A stretch of DNA of 64,000 nt from Trichoplusia ni. Lineage: Eukaryota > Arthropoda > Insecta > Lepidoptera > Noctuidae. The translations under genes were made by a program, and so were the position numbers. Positions 36,501 through 48,175 of the stretch are shown here, piece by piece (position 1 is the stretch's first letter; each line of letters starts with the position of its first letter). Location of the stretch: positions 2,728,001 through 2,792,000 of the forward strand of contig NC_039498.1 in assembly GCF_003590095.1 (NCBI RefSeq). The letters run 5' to 3'. The notes beneath the pieces were generated by a model. The model searched no databases. It worked only from the letters and a program-made list of their open reading frames with translations, and had not been told where the DNA came from.

Positions 36501-37182
36501 GTGCATACGGCACGGAGACAGCTGCCCAATCGAGGCAGGTGTGGCCGTCGACGCCAACGGACTTCGTACGCCCTCAGACATAATCCGTTCCGCTTCTAAA
36601 GCCAACCTGCTGATATCATGGTATTTCTCCTAAATAAGTACATATCGGCAAATAAATTTACTTGAAAGCAATAGAACAATATACGCAATATCATGACTCA
36701 CCGAACGGGTGAGGAAAGGGAGCGCTGGTACCGTTCTGGGCTGACCGATCCTGCGGATGAGCGGCTCGTCAATATCTGCTGTCTCCATTTTTTTCAAAAG
36801 AAGAAATACAAAAGTACTCTAAACAAAAGCGCTTGTCCAGGCTAGGTAATTAGTAACTATAAATACGTAATAATCTACACACAAACTCTCTTACACAAAT
36901 GCTAAGTTTTGTTAAGGAAACCTTTTGACACCATACAGTTGCCGTTATACATACAGCTATTAGAAGGCCCTAAATTGATATAGTTGCTCCTGATCATTTA
37001 TTATAGTAATATTTGAGTTACAGTGGTGGACAAGCAATCTAACCGGGAGTGGCACGCGGTGACAGACGGTCAGGAGAGGCGCGCGGCGACAGGCTCTGGG
37101 GCCAAGCGCTGCGAGTAGGCTCCGGGTTCATCTCGTGCTCGGGCTCGCATCTGAGGCAGGTAGCGGCGCGGTTACTATCCAT
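33532..37182 (-). CDS. Unrecognised proline-rich protein, eight exons
   Basis: Minus-strand exons, in transcript order: 37182-37044, 36775-36702, 36629-36445, 36128-35918, 35755-35511, 35180-35061, 33960-33932 (a 29-base exon), 33734-33532. All join in phase (1206 bases, 401 residues) at GT/AG sites. The product starts MDSNRAATCLRCEPE, has Ser/Pro repeats (LSPRASPDRLSPRATP), a helical piece (EKYHDISRLALEAERIMSEG), long proline/alanine-rich stretches, a more conserved-looking block (ECDGHETNDTFPLVWLDGTR), and near the C-terminus an amphipathic, coiled-coil-like helix (VRLVLRQLRHIERLNRALD). No signal peptide or membrane segment is seen. AATAAA (minus) is at 33457-33452, 75 bases past the stop. 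The exon 1-2 junction is less sure: a start at ATG 36788 in an extended exon 2 would give 359 residues. I do not recognise the family. Confidence 0.7.
34180..34300 (+). repeat. Possible LINE 3' tail
   Basis: Sequence ending GCAGAATAAATAATTTCATT followed by more TTTCA units looks like a degraded LINE 3' end. It lies in the intron between exons 6 and 7 on one side and exon 5 on the other of the proline-rich gene. Weak evidence. Confidence 0.3.
34415..34655 (+). repeat. CTACG-rich cryptic repeat, long copy
   Basis: The pentamer CTACG occurs about ten times in 240 bases, mostly as GCTACG or TCTACG, at irregular spacing. The same signature occurs at 15075-15145. It lies in an intron of the proline-rich gene. 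The origin is unclear: decayed tandem repeat or part of a transposon. Confidence 0.6.
34783..35036 (+). mobile_element. Short non-autonomous Helitron, plus copy
   Basis: It starts A|TCTATACTAATATATAAAGC and ends GCAACACCTAG|T, the Helitron TC...CTAG ends with A/T insertion. It is a close relative of 32461-32703 in the opposite orientation. Its 3' end stops 24 bases from the edge of exon 6 (35061-35180) of the minus-strand proline-rich gene, i.e. just inside the following intron. Confidence 0.7.
36310..36420 (+). repeat. Fossil interspersed repeat (ACAGACAGACGG... type)
   Basis: The run AAAGACAGACAGACGGACGG followed by GTAAGGGTTCCGTTTTCTCC and ACGAAACCTTAAA matches the layout of a common insect interspersed repeat end. 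A more decayed relative lies at 38285-38400. It is intronic in the proline-rich gene. Confidence 0.4.
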
Positions 37183-38776
37183 ATTTAAAGGCGCGGCATT
37201 GTCTTGGTTTCAAACTCGACTAAGTCGCCGCGAATGTTTTATTTAGAATATCTTACAGGATATCGGCGAACTTCATACTGGCCCAACTATCATTGGTGTT
37301 TGATTTTTTCACGAAGAATTTTGTACAAAACTCATGTACACACAACCGTACACAATAAACACAAAGTTTGCTTAAATATTAAAGCACTGGTAAAACGTCA
37401 CACAGAAATGTTTTTGGGAAGAATGTGAATAGCATAGAGTCTGTCACTTGTTTTCAAAGTTCACGACGTAGTATTGTTGTTATAGGTTTGTCACTAGTAA
37501 TGTTGCCATGTTCATCTTTGTATAAAAACTTCGCTTACGTACTTAGTCAAAATCTTTACAGTTACGATTTTTCCTGTAAAGTTGAGCTGTATAGGCCTAT
37601 ACGTGAGACACATGGCCAAATACTAATTGGATGCCCCACGGCATTTGGTTGCTTGCGTAGAGTTGATTGATTGTGAAGCGTCACGTAAATTAACTATTCT
37701 CTAGATAGAGCAATTTAATCCTTGCTTCGCGAGGATACCACTAACATTCAAGTGTAATGCACAAAGACGCCCTGATTCAAGTATTCATTCGCTTGTTTGC
37801 CACGGCGATCGATCCCTTTAAAATTCAGTCTCTATAAAACCGCCACTGCTGCGTATTCTATTTATTTAATTCACTCACAAAATCAGACATGCTTGAAGCC
37901 CGGACTAGAATCCAAAGGAACAATTATTGGTCGAGTTGAAACGTTTGTTCGGATATGGTTATCATTTTCACCAAGGCGTCAAACCTGAGAATTATTTTAA
38001 AAGAAGTGGAATTCTTCCTCAATAATGAGTAATACGAGGCTGCTGGTAGATGTCCGAGCCAGGGAGGGAGAACTAATACTAAGTGGGAAACAATAATTTT
38101 CTTTTTTTTATCATTTAATTGTGACTATACAGCTTGTTTTCAGAGTTTTATCAGGTGCCTGACGTGACTTCACATTTCCTTGAAAAACTTTCAGGTGGAC
38201 TAGATTCCTTGAAATGCGCATTGCCCCATTGTCCTTATTTTTTTATAACAGCATCAGAAATACATCTTCTGTGGAAATTTCATCTATCTAGCATTCACGA
38301 GATACAAACTACTAACGGACAGATAGGTTGACAGAAAGTGGAGCGTCAGTAAAGGGTTTCCGATTTTACATTTTGGATCCGAACTCTAAAAAAGACACCC
38401 TTACGTTATTAGTTCTTACCTTACAGGATTCTTTGTAGTGCTACTTACAAGCAGCTTGCCACCTGCAGTGGGAAAGTATCATTTGAATTTGACTCTTAGA
38501 TGCGAACCGGAACCGTCGGGAGCCGAAATATCATCAGGCTTGCTGCTTCTTAACGATTCCGAGTAGCCCACATTTCGAGCATGAGGGCCGTATGTTTATT
38601 GAGCGCCGATCAGGGGCCAGCAAGCAAACTTTCGATTTTAACGGCAGCCAAAGACCAGGATAAGTGCATACTATAACTGTGACATGACTTTAAAAATAAA
38701 CAGTGTTGTTACTGGTGAGTACAGATTTATTTTCGATTACTTGTTTGGTTACATTTTAATTTACAAATCACGAAAA
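37183..38776. other. Intergenic between the proline-rich gene and SLC36 gene A
   Basis: It holds a SINE fragment (37705-37790) and a decayed interspersed repeat (38285-38400, GGACAGATAGG...AAAGGGTTTCCGATTTT). Its right end is the 3' UTR of the minus-strand transporter, with AATAAA on the minus strand at 38731-38726. No gene seen. Confidence 0.5.
37705..37790 (-). mobile_element. tRNA-derived SINE 3' fragment
   Basis: CAATTTAATCCTTGCTTCGC and the nearby GTAATGCACAAAGACGCCCT match the 3' body of the SINE copies at 12560-12690 and 48005-48175, in reverse orientation. Confidence 0.45.
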
Positions 38777-41224
38777 TTATTGCCAAGCCTCAGCCATCTC
38801 GGCTAAGCTGTTTGCAACGCCAGCGCACAAACTAAATATACCAAAAATTATGATCAAAATATCACGCGTCAATCTGTAGTAACAGAATCCAAAGTCACCC
38901 GGGTAAAAGAGACACGCGTCCATGATGGCGGGAAATACTACGGCAGCCATCGACAGGCACAGAGCACCAATCAGACCCATGAATGGGCCAAGCATAGGAG
39001 CCGCCACAGCCATCGAGACTGCAACAAAAACAAACAAGTTGGACCGAGGCACTAAAGAACAACGGAACTGGGTTGATCATTTTGCACTTACATGGTATTA
39101 CGACGAGGAAGACCCTGAGTAAGTAGTCCCATAGTCTTTCTGCTTTGGGCTTATATTTCTTCAAAATCTTCTGCCAAACGATTTGGTAAGCCACAAAATT
39201 TTGCAGTGGAAAGGATAGAAACAGGGATATAGCAAAAGCAAGTCTTGCGGCTTGAGCCTTTCTGTAATCATGTTGGTTGTTTTATTAATAAATAACAGTA
39301 AGTAGTAGAAACGGAAAATGGTCAGCTAACCAGACGATGGTATAACAGACCAATTTATTATAAGGTTTAACTTTTTTCGTTACTTTAAATTAGTGATAGT
39401 CAGTAATACCTAAAAGTAACACTTAAATCTAAAGTAAAAATAGGTTTATCACCTATTCTTATGAATAAGTAGTAAAAAATGCGAACGGGTTACCCTAACC
39501 TCTCATGATCCTGCCGAATTGACAGAGAAAACGGGGAAACAGTGTCTGAGGTTGACATTATCATGCGCATACCTTGATTTCGTTGACTTTCCGAAATTTT
39601 CATTATTTCTAACCCGTACAGCCGTGGTTTATCCAACATAATAAATGGAGTCATATGCTTCAAAATGACTTCAGCAATAGCTACATTTCACTTACTTGTC
39701 CTCTAATGGTAAATTGAGGGTTATAGATGCTTTGACCTCGTCACCATATTTAAGATAACCGAAAACGCCTAGCACGCAGAATATGGCCACAATGATAGCC
39801 ATACCGATACTGAACAGTCCGAAGAGTCCAGTGAAATCCTTGGGGTTCTCCATGTTGTACTCAAGCGCCAGCACCTGCACAGAGACCGAGATCAGCAAGG
39901 GTCTGAACGCACAGCACCGTGCTTTACAGTAAAATACTCACCACTCCAACTGCTTCTAACGCAAACAGGGTTATACCGATGAATACGGGAACTTCGAATA
40001 CGCCTTTTGGTGAAAATTTCCTCGCATCGATTTCAACATCATCTTGGATCAGGTAAAAAAACACGAGGATAATTCCCAACAGGGTTGTTATATTCGCAGT
40101 CGAAGAAACAGGCGACAATAGTTTTAGATCTTTTATCATGCTTAGTAAAAGAAGCGGAGGGAAGACAAAGACGATAATCATTCGCAACGAGTATTCGATA
40201 CCGTAGAAGTCAAGGACCTGTGGAATATTTTATAGCATGGATAATTATCAAAGGAAAAATTAAATCTGAGATCAAAGATTCCATGCTTATGATTTTTTTG
40301 TTACCTGTTTTACATTCTCAGATACGAATACAAAATATATAGCGCAAACACCAATTTGCCAGACGATGAGAAATATGTCAACGAGCTGATAGAACAAGGG
40401 ACCGGACCACCGGATCCACTTCGGGCCCATTTTGACTGACTCCATCATACCTCGAGGAAATTTAACGTATCCCTTTTTTAACTTCTTGCATACCTTATAC
40501 TCTGCAATGACCTGCAACATAAAACTTGCTTAAATGTTGGAATATAAACTGTTGTATTTAAACCTCAAAGAGCTTTTACATACCAATATTTGTATGCAGT
40601 ACGTGGCAATGGCTCCGAGTAAAATGATACCCACGGTACCCATTATAATGCCCAGGCGTCGTACGGCGTCGGGCATAGCCAGCAAGCCTGCACCGATACA
40701 GCCCTTAAGCAAGTGTATCATGGTTTCCCCGTACCTAAAACATGAAAGTGAACTTTAATAACTTGCTTTTTACACATTTTTCTAAGTATTATTTAAATTA
40801 ATAATTTTAATTTAAAAAAGTGCCATCCACTGTATATTCGATTTAAAGAAACCTTGTTTGAAAACGAGATTCGAATGACGAACGTTTGAGGTTAGCTGTT
40901 ATGTTCACGATGAAAACCTGTATGAAATCTTTAGATATCCCCCTGCTTGATATATTTAAGCCAAAGCTAAAGCAATGGGAATTACTAAGTGTGATTGCTT
41001 ATTCCAGGCAATAATGTTATTATAAAGTGTAGATGGTAATATTACGTGGTAGGCTTCGGGACTTTTCGGTGTAGATGGGGATCATAGTTTTCGTCATCCT
41101 CGCCTGTAACAAAAGCGCGCAGTGAGTGGAGGGCGCGGCACGGGACTGTCGACTGTCAGTTCTCTATATACTCACGTCCAGTGATGGTCTCCACCAGACC
41201 TGAAATATACCTATATATAAACAT
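38777..41224 (-). CDS. SLC36-type proton-coupled amino-acid transporter A (pathetic-like)
   Basis: Minus-strand exons: 41224-41176, 41103-41046, 40734-40584, 40511-40305, 40217-39942, 39874-39696, 39261-39092, 39018-38777; all phases agree (443 residues). Family marks: YDPHLHRKVPKPTTYGET before TM1, the TM1 motif HLLKGCIGAGLLAMPDAV, FLIVWQIGVCAIYFVFV, an ALEAVGVVLALEYNM segment and PFSMAVAAPMLGPFMGLIGA near the end. SLC36 proteins have about eleven membrane helices and carry small neutral amino acids with protons at plasma or lysosomal membranes; insect pathetic promotes growth signalling. The first exon is the weak point: ATG 41224 reads through a possible acceptor (tttcag at 41200), so the true start may be in an unseen upstream exon. 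Downstream paralogue B is in the same orientation. Confidence 0.9.
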
Positions 41225-43476
41225 TTTTGCACCACCGGGATCTCTTACTCAGGCCCAAAAATGAGATCCAACTACGAGGAAATTTATCTTTCTAAATTGA
41301 ATTTATGATGAAAATTTTTCATTACGATCTTAGTAAATGTTGTATTGTCAAAAGTAATGTTTTTTTTTAATAAATGATTATATTCTGCTATCAATAAGGC
41401 CAATGTTTGTGGTAACTTCTTATAATCCGCAACCTCTATGCTTGATGATTGTTTGTAAGATAATATTCGAAAATTAAAATAATGTTACAGACTTGGTATC
41501 GTCAATTTAGCCCGTCCTTGAGCTTAGTATTATGCGTGGGTAACTTGTGTAAATATACAGTGACTTTGTGAACTGATCCAGATTCCAAATGTACGGCTCT
41601 GCCGCACTAATTAAAAGTTTCCAATACATTTAGTACCTGTCCGTCGCACGCACGCATAGCGCGCACAGATTAGTTGAAATTTTTAAAAAATATTTTCAGT
41701 TTTAGAATTTAAAAATCCCCGACGTTTTACTACAAGCCACCACAGGCAGACACAGACACTAGAACACACAGAGACACAGTCCCGCACACATAGCGTGGAC
41801 ACACATCATCGGGGGCTATAAGAGCCAGACACTCAAGATTGGTTCTTGATGAGATGTTTATGCCTGGCTGAGTTATTTTTTTACATACTTAGCCTGTTTT
41901 AGATACACAGGCAAAGTCCTCCGCCTTCCTCTTCAGAACTTCTACATACTTAATACTGCACTGTGTGCGACCTATCGGCTCCCTGGCGCGAATTAGTTGA
42001 TACTTTACCTTAATTATGCTTTCCGTGTTTTCAGACGTTTTTGTCATACAGTAAAACGGGGTGAATAGAGGTATTTTTGGGGTAAATAGGGACGGAAGTT
42101 TTGTTAAAATTTGGACGTTTAACAAGACAAAATATAAAAATTATATGTACATTCTCAAGCTCAAAGAATATTGAGTGCAAGTATTTTTATGTCGCCAAAT
42201 GCATGCGTTTCCCTAAAAAAAAAACACTATTTTCTAATCACCCCTTGAATCTCTATTCACCCCGTTTTACAGTACCTATTACTGCTCTTAAAAATTGTAA
42301 ATTTATATCCGTGGTGCCTATCTCAGTTGTCAATCTCTTTCCTACAACTACGTATTTCTTCTCATGTGTCCCGCTTGTCATGGAGGGAAGTGAAACCTTT
42401 TTTCTTACTCCTCCTTTTTACCATTTCTTGATAATTTCGTTTCCAAGGCAGTTAAGTGTCCCCGCTGGGACACACTGAACTTGTGTTTTGGTGGTTTTCG
42501 TTGGATTCATTGTAGATCCTGGCTTACAGGAGTTGCAATGACGGTAATGTGTGGTCTCGGTAAAAGCATACAACAAAGTGATACCTTTTTGCGTAAATGT
42601 AGATTTTTTCATTCGAATTAGCTTACCAAAAATAATAGTTTGTCAGTTCGAGTCGGAGTGCGGCTTTGCTAAAAGCACCGGATTACAATACCATACCGAG
42701 AGAGCTTTCAATTTTTTTAAGCTCACTGTAGCTTTTTTATGGTAATACACTTTGTGAGAAAAAAAAATGCATTTTTTGAAGGTGATCTTTTGTAAACTTG
42801 AGTAATAATCCTCATCTAAATAAATACGTTAAAGGGTGTTAAAGGTTGCTAATAACCGAAATCTACATAATAGTGGCGTGTGGCGCTATCTGTCAAAAAG
42901 TTCAACTTTGCGCGGTCAGCCTACTATATCATTGAGGATCAAGCAGCACTTAAATAAAACTACGAAGTTTAAAAAAAATATCATTTACTGAATTCTCAAA
43001 GCCAGAGTAGTAGAAAAAAAAGTAGGAATTACAAAAATTGCGATGCGGAACATGTTTTAATGCTTGTAAGTGTAATAAAATAAATCGTAACACGCCTTTT
43101 TGTTAAGTAAATGATTTCTGTACATGCTTAAAAAGTAGGCAATCTAAAGGGCAAGTTAATAGCTGCTCTTATAGCATATGGAGCTTGCTGCGTTGGAGAG
43201 CAGCCGGCCTGACTGCTGCTCAGGCCTAGTAATGTACAGGACTCAGTAACAAGGTTGTAGCTTGGTCCTTGAACAAGGCCACAACCTTGTCGATATAAAA
43301 TGAGTCAGCTTCATTTCTCAAGACCAAAATGAATACCTTTTGCTAGTTTGACACAATTTTGAATAATGTTACTTTAATAACCTGGTATGAATTATAAGTG
43401 GGGATCTCCTAGTGCAAGAATAAGTGAGAGACTGCATGTACTGTTTATGCACCTCATTGTTCCTCATAACCTCACC
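41225..43476. other. Intergenic between transporter paralogues A and B
   Basis: It includes a short CpG-containing stretch at 41635-41810 that may belong to the 5' region of gene A, a MITE (42049-42272) and the 3' flank of gene B. No further coding exon was recognised. Confidence 0.5.
42049..42272. mobile_element. MITE with TA target site and long terminal inverted repeats
   Basis: The left end begins CAGTAAAACGGGGTGAATAG and the right end, read in reverse, CTGTAAAACGGGGTGAATAG; both are flanked by TA (42047-42048 and 42273-42274). Similarity of the arms decays over about 45 bases (GGGGTAAATAG against GGGGTGATTAG). The 224-base size, inverted repeats and TA duplication fit a Tc1/mariner-type MITE. 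No transposase is encoded. Confidence 0.75.
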
Positions 43477-46400
43477 TCACTCCTCACCAGGCGCTGGTAC
43501 AGGTTGTTGTTCATTCATGTGTTCATATATCTCTAGAAGACTCGTATAAACACCGGAAACCATACTAAATGTGCCTACTATTATGATAAGAACGTCGCGA
43601 GTAAATTTGTAGTAGCACAATCCGAAGTTCTTGGGCCAGTGCAGGCATAGGTCCATGATGCCCGGGAACACGATGGCAACCATGGTGAGGCTCAGCGCAC
43701 CAATCAGACCCATGAAGGGACCCAGAGAAGGAGCTGCCACCGCCATTGAAACTGGAAAAATCATAGTAGACAGTTTAATTTATATACCCCCTTCAATGCA
43801 ATTAGATGGCTACCTTAGAATGTATTTAAAACGTGTGTTATTTTCACTATTATCTAGGTCTAAATATATGTGCATATTTTTTGTGCATTACTTTTTCCAA
43901 AATATATAAATTTTATTATTGGCATTCCTAACATAAACAGTTTTGTATTGTTGTACATTGCGTTACAATAATTTGTTACTTTTTTCTCCTCAATAAACTC
44001 ATGATTTGGGTCAATCATTTGGGAGTCATAATAGAAAAGTGGAATAATTAATATTGATGTACTATTAACTCACATGGTATCAATACGAGACCAAAGCGCA
44101 GACAGGAGTCTATTATGAAGACAAACGACTTTATCCTTTTCCGAGTTTTCTGCCATATGATATGGTATGCCACAAAGTTTTGCAGTGGAAAAGATAGAAA
44201 AAGCGCCGCAGCAAAAGCAAGTTTCGCCGCTTGAGCCTTTCTGCAATGTTAATGAAAATTTGAATCAATAAAATTATAGCTAGAAAATAGTTAAGTAGTA
44301 GAAACCGGAATCCAGTCTCAAGCTGTCACTTATTTGTTAATCCTAAATGTTGTTATGCTAGGCAACTAATGCAATAGCGAATTTGTTACCCACTAAATAA
44401 TTTGATTCCTGCGTCGCATTACTTTTAGAAATCTTATGAGAGCATTAAAGCAGTTATCATCATTCATTCTGCAGTGACTGCAAGTAAATGGCGTAAATCA
44501 ACTAACTAATGGATATAAATCTTTTTTGACGTAGCCCTATAGCCCGAAAAATATTATGACCATCAGTGGCACTATTAGAAAGGACGCGCTAAAACTTACT
44601 TTAATAGAATGTTTCAGTTAAGTAGCTAATTATAATAGTAATGAGCAAACCTCATTAAAAGACTATGTTGTCAATCCAAATACGTATCTATTGTTCTCGA
44701 CTAATCGGTACGTTTCCCTACGCCGTTGCATGAAAAGTAAAGATGATGAATACGGTTAAAAGCAAGATGAAAGGCTAGAGGGGTATAGCTAAATGACCCC
44801 AACTATAAAAATTAAAGTAAACATTTTAATGTGTTTAATGAAAAACACTTACTTCTCATCATATGGTAGATTGAGAGTGATGGAAGCCCGAATGTCTTGC
44901 CCATACTTGAGGTATCCAAGTACGCCTAGAGATGCGAAAATTGATACAATTATGAACATGCCGATACTGAACAGTCCAAACAAGCCAGTGAATTCCTTCG
45001 GTTTCTCCATGTTGTACTCGAGCGCCAGAACCTGCACAGAGATCGTATTAAGTCTGGGTTAAGCAGCACTCCATCGCATCGCGTTATCATCACTCACCAC
45101 TCCCACAGCTTCAAGGGCAAACAGGGTTATACCAACAAAAACTGGAAACTCTTCAATTCCTTGCGATCTGTACTTCTCATCATCTACTATTAATTCTTCT
45201 TGAATCAAGTAAAAAAATACAAGAATCAGCCCGAGCCCAATTAGGACATTCGAAAACGAAGAGATTGGCGATAAAAATTTGAGATCCTTGACCCAGCTCA
45301 GCACAAGCAGGATGGGAAAGCAGCAACAGATTAGAAACCTCACGGAGTACTCTATACCGTAGAAATCAAGAACCTGTTGACAAAGTATTCACGAATCACT
45401 CTCAAATGCCGCGAATAGGACATTTCTGTCATTATACCCTATTCAACGAGCCATGAGCCAAAAGGTAAACAAACCATAAAAAGGGTTCTTTATATGTCAC
45501 GATTGATGTACTGCACTTAATTTATAAAAATAACTACGGAAGCATACACAGACAACATAAGAAATTATATTTTAGTACGAAGTCTATAAAACGTTTGTAA
45601 TCCGTTCAGACTTATTTGAAATCAAATATCATAAATGCCTTAAATTATTTTCTTAATTTTAATTAATTATGAATTAAATAAATAATAAATAGTTTACATG
45701 TAAAAGAACCTAAAAAAGAAACTATTCTCAAACTTGGAACGCATTTTAATACGACTAAATGAAGACCACAGATACTGCGAACATTTTACATAAAAATGTG
45801 ACGTTTTTTCATCGGTCGGGTCATACCCGCCATCTTTACGATCGAACAACTTGTTGATGTGAGAAATCCCACTGCAGACATTTTCGTTAAATTCATGTTA
45901 TTCCGTTGTTACTTTTATTGTTTTCATTAGGTTTATTATTTTGTTACGTTTAAAGTTATTTGTTAATTGTTTTGTTTTAGTTATATTGACGTTTTCGTGT
46001 AATAACATAAGTGTACCTGAACCTGGGCTAAGCAATGTTTGTACTTTTTCTTAGATTTTTTTTCTTATTTTTTATTATCTTCATAGTTGAGTACCTCCTA
46101 ACAAAACTTGAGCATTTATTTGAACATGTGAACTATGTAAGATAAACTGAAACATAAATAAAATCATATAGAGATAGTTAAATGAAAATAAAAACTAAAA
46201 TAAAAGTTTGGGGAACATTGATTTCTTTGTTTACACTTTGGCTCAAGCCCCGATGAATAGGGTATAGGTATTTATTTACCTGTTTTACGTTTTCTGATAC
46301 GAATACAAAATATATAGCGCAGACACCAATTTGCCACATTATAAGAAATATGTCGACAAGTTGGTAAAATAATACGCCGGACCAACGCATACATTCTGGA

Positions 46401-47614
46401 CCACTTTGGATAGCCACTTTCATGCCCTTAGGAAACTTGACGTAGCCGCGTTTCATTTTCTTGCACACTTTATATTCTGCATAGACCTGGAATCACGTAA
46501 AGAAATCTTATAGTTTTAGTCTCCAAATATTAAAATAATTTAAAACAGTATACTGACCAACAATTGTATACAATACGTAGAGAATAATCCGATGCTGATG
46601 ATCCCAATGGCGCCCATAATGATACCCATACGGCGCACAGCGTCGGGCATGGCGAGCATGCCCGCTCCCATGCTGCCTTTTAGCATGTGCATCATGGTCT
46701 CACCGTACCTGAAATCAGAAAAAAGTCTCAGAATATGTCATAATAGCTTCGCAACTACCGAAAACCAGATTCGTAGGTAAGCTACTACACTGATTGCACT
46801 GAAACCGGTAGATACGACCCAGAAGATATGCATACAGTTTAATTAAAAAAGAACTATTTTTTTACACCCAACTAACTAAGACGGAAGCACGACAGCGCTA
46901 GTGACAGAACAAGCAATATTTTACAAACTAGGTACCAGAAATTGCACCGAATAAAAAACGCCTCCTTTACGAGATATCGGCAACATTAAATTATATAATA
47001 ATATATATAATAATATAATATTGGACAACATTCACACAACGCCATCTAGTCTCAAATTAAGCAGAGCTTGTGTTATGAGTACTAGACAACTGATAAACAT
47101 ACTTATATAGTTCTAAATACATACATAATATAGATAAATTACACCCAGACACAGAACAAATGATCGTGCTCATCACACAAACATTTGTCCTGGGTGGGAA
47201 TCGAACCCACGACCTCCGGTATAGCAGTCAGGGTCACTAACCACTAAACCAACAGGCCCGTCAATTTGCTTTACGTACGACCCAACAACCCTTTCCACTC
47301 ATTCGCTCGTTTAAAAGAGATGGCTATTATAATGCTGCTCTGAACTACCTTTATGATTTTAAAACCAAAGTAACTAATAATTACGTTGTAGGCTTGGGGA
47401 CTTTTCGGTGGGCGTGCGGATCATAATTCTCCTCATTTTCGCCTGCAACATAAAATAGGTAAGTTGTGATGATGACGATGATGCTGTCTATAGAAGATGG
47501 GCTGTGCGGGCCGTGCAGACCATGCAAGCAGTACCAGCTGAGCGAGAACTCACCTCCGCCGATCAAATCGACCATCCCCACCATGTACTGGAAGATATTT
47601 TTTGACAAAATCAT
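43477..47614 (-). CDS. SLC36-type proton-coupled amino-acid transporter B (pathetic-like)
   Basis: Minus-strand exons: 47614-47554, 47442-47385, 46708-46558, 46486-46280, 45373-45098, 45031-44853, 44240-44074, 43751-43477; phases agree (457 residues). It is a close paralogue of gene A: YDPHAHRKVPKPTTYGET, TM1 HMLKGSMGAGMLAMPDAV, FLIMWQIGVCAIYFVFV, VLALEYNMEKPKEFTGLFGL and the last-exon motif PFSMAVAAPSLGPFMGLIGA. Six of eight exons have the same length as in A or differ by whole codons. The C-terminus is longer (MNEQQPVPAPGEE). The start may be ATG 47614 or the later in-frame ATG 47584; an acceptor-like ttccag lies between them, so another 5' exon is possible. Predicted role: proton-driven uptake or lysosomal export of small neutral amino acids. 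Confidence 0.9.
47101..47262 (-). mobile_element. tRNA-derived SINE, good head with A and B boxes
   Basis: Read on the minus strand: an A-box-like TGGTTTAGTGGTTAGTG, then B box GGTCGTGGGTTCGATTCCC, then the CCAGGACAAATGTTTGTGTG body shared with 7515-7640. The spacing is tRNA-like but no 3' acceptor arm closes, and the body is repetitive, so it is a SINE, not a tRNA gene. It lies in the second intron of gene B. Confidence 0.65.
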
Positions 47615-48004
47615 TTTGTTATGCTGCTTTTCGTCAGACAAATTCCAAAAAGTTAACTAATAGAATTTACGTTAACCAATTCATAATTATTTCACAAAGA
47701 AACTCATTAATAAAAAATATATCTTGCGTAGAAAATTTTTGAATGATATTCTATCAGAATAATGATGACATCTGTCAGTAATTTCAATTCTTCTTCTTCA
47801 GTTCTTAACGGGCATTATTTGTATTATGTTGTATTATGGTCAACCTATTTGTTAAAAACTTTTTAAGTAGTGTGTAAAATGGACGACCATGATAAAACTA
47901 TAGCAATAGCCCATGTTAGTCCTACATCGACATATTACAATAGTTTTATATCTTCTATCGTTAGCTACTGGGATAGCTACACCATCATATTTTTGAGTAA
48001 AGGT

Positions 48005-48175
48005 ATCAACAAGTCCTTGGCATTTTGGACCTGTGTCTCTGTACAACTGACGTGTTAAATTAGAACCACTAATGCCTGTCCTGAGTCTGGGTGCCTTTGT
48101 GCATGTGAATTGAATGTTTGTTAAGCCCCCCGTGACACAAGGATTAAATTCCATAATGCGGGAGTCGTTTACAAA
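48005..48175 (+). mobile_element. tRNA-derived SINE 3' body
   Basis: TGTCCTGAGTCTGGGTGCCT, then TTTGTGCATGTGAATTGAAT, and an end at ATGCGGGAGTCGTTT define the 3' half of the same SINE family as 60430-60660 and 12560-12690 (both reverse). Confidence 0.55.

Noticed and set aside
42101..42478. Plus-strand ORF of 125 codons
   Set aside because: It starts inside the MITE and has no coding signature.
47170..47262. Possible tRNA gene (A and B boxes)
   Set aside because: No closing acceptor stem, and the body is shared with several other copies in the window; it is a SINE.
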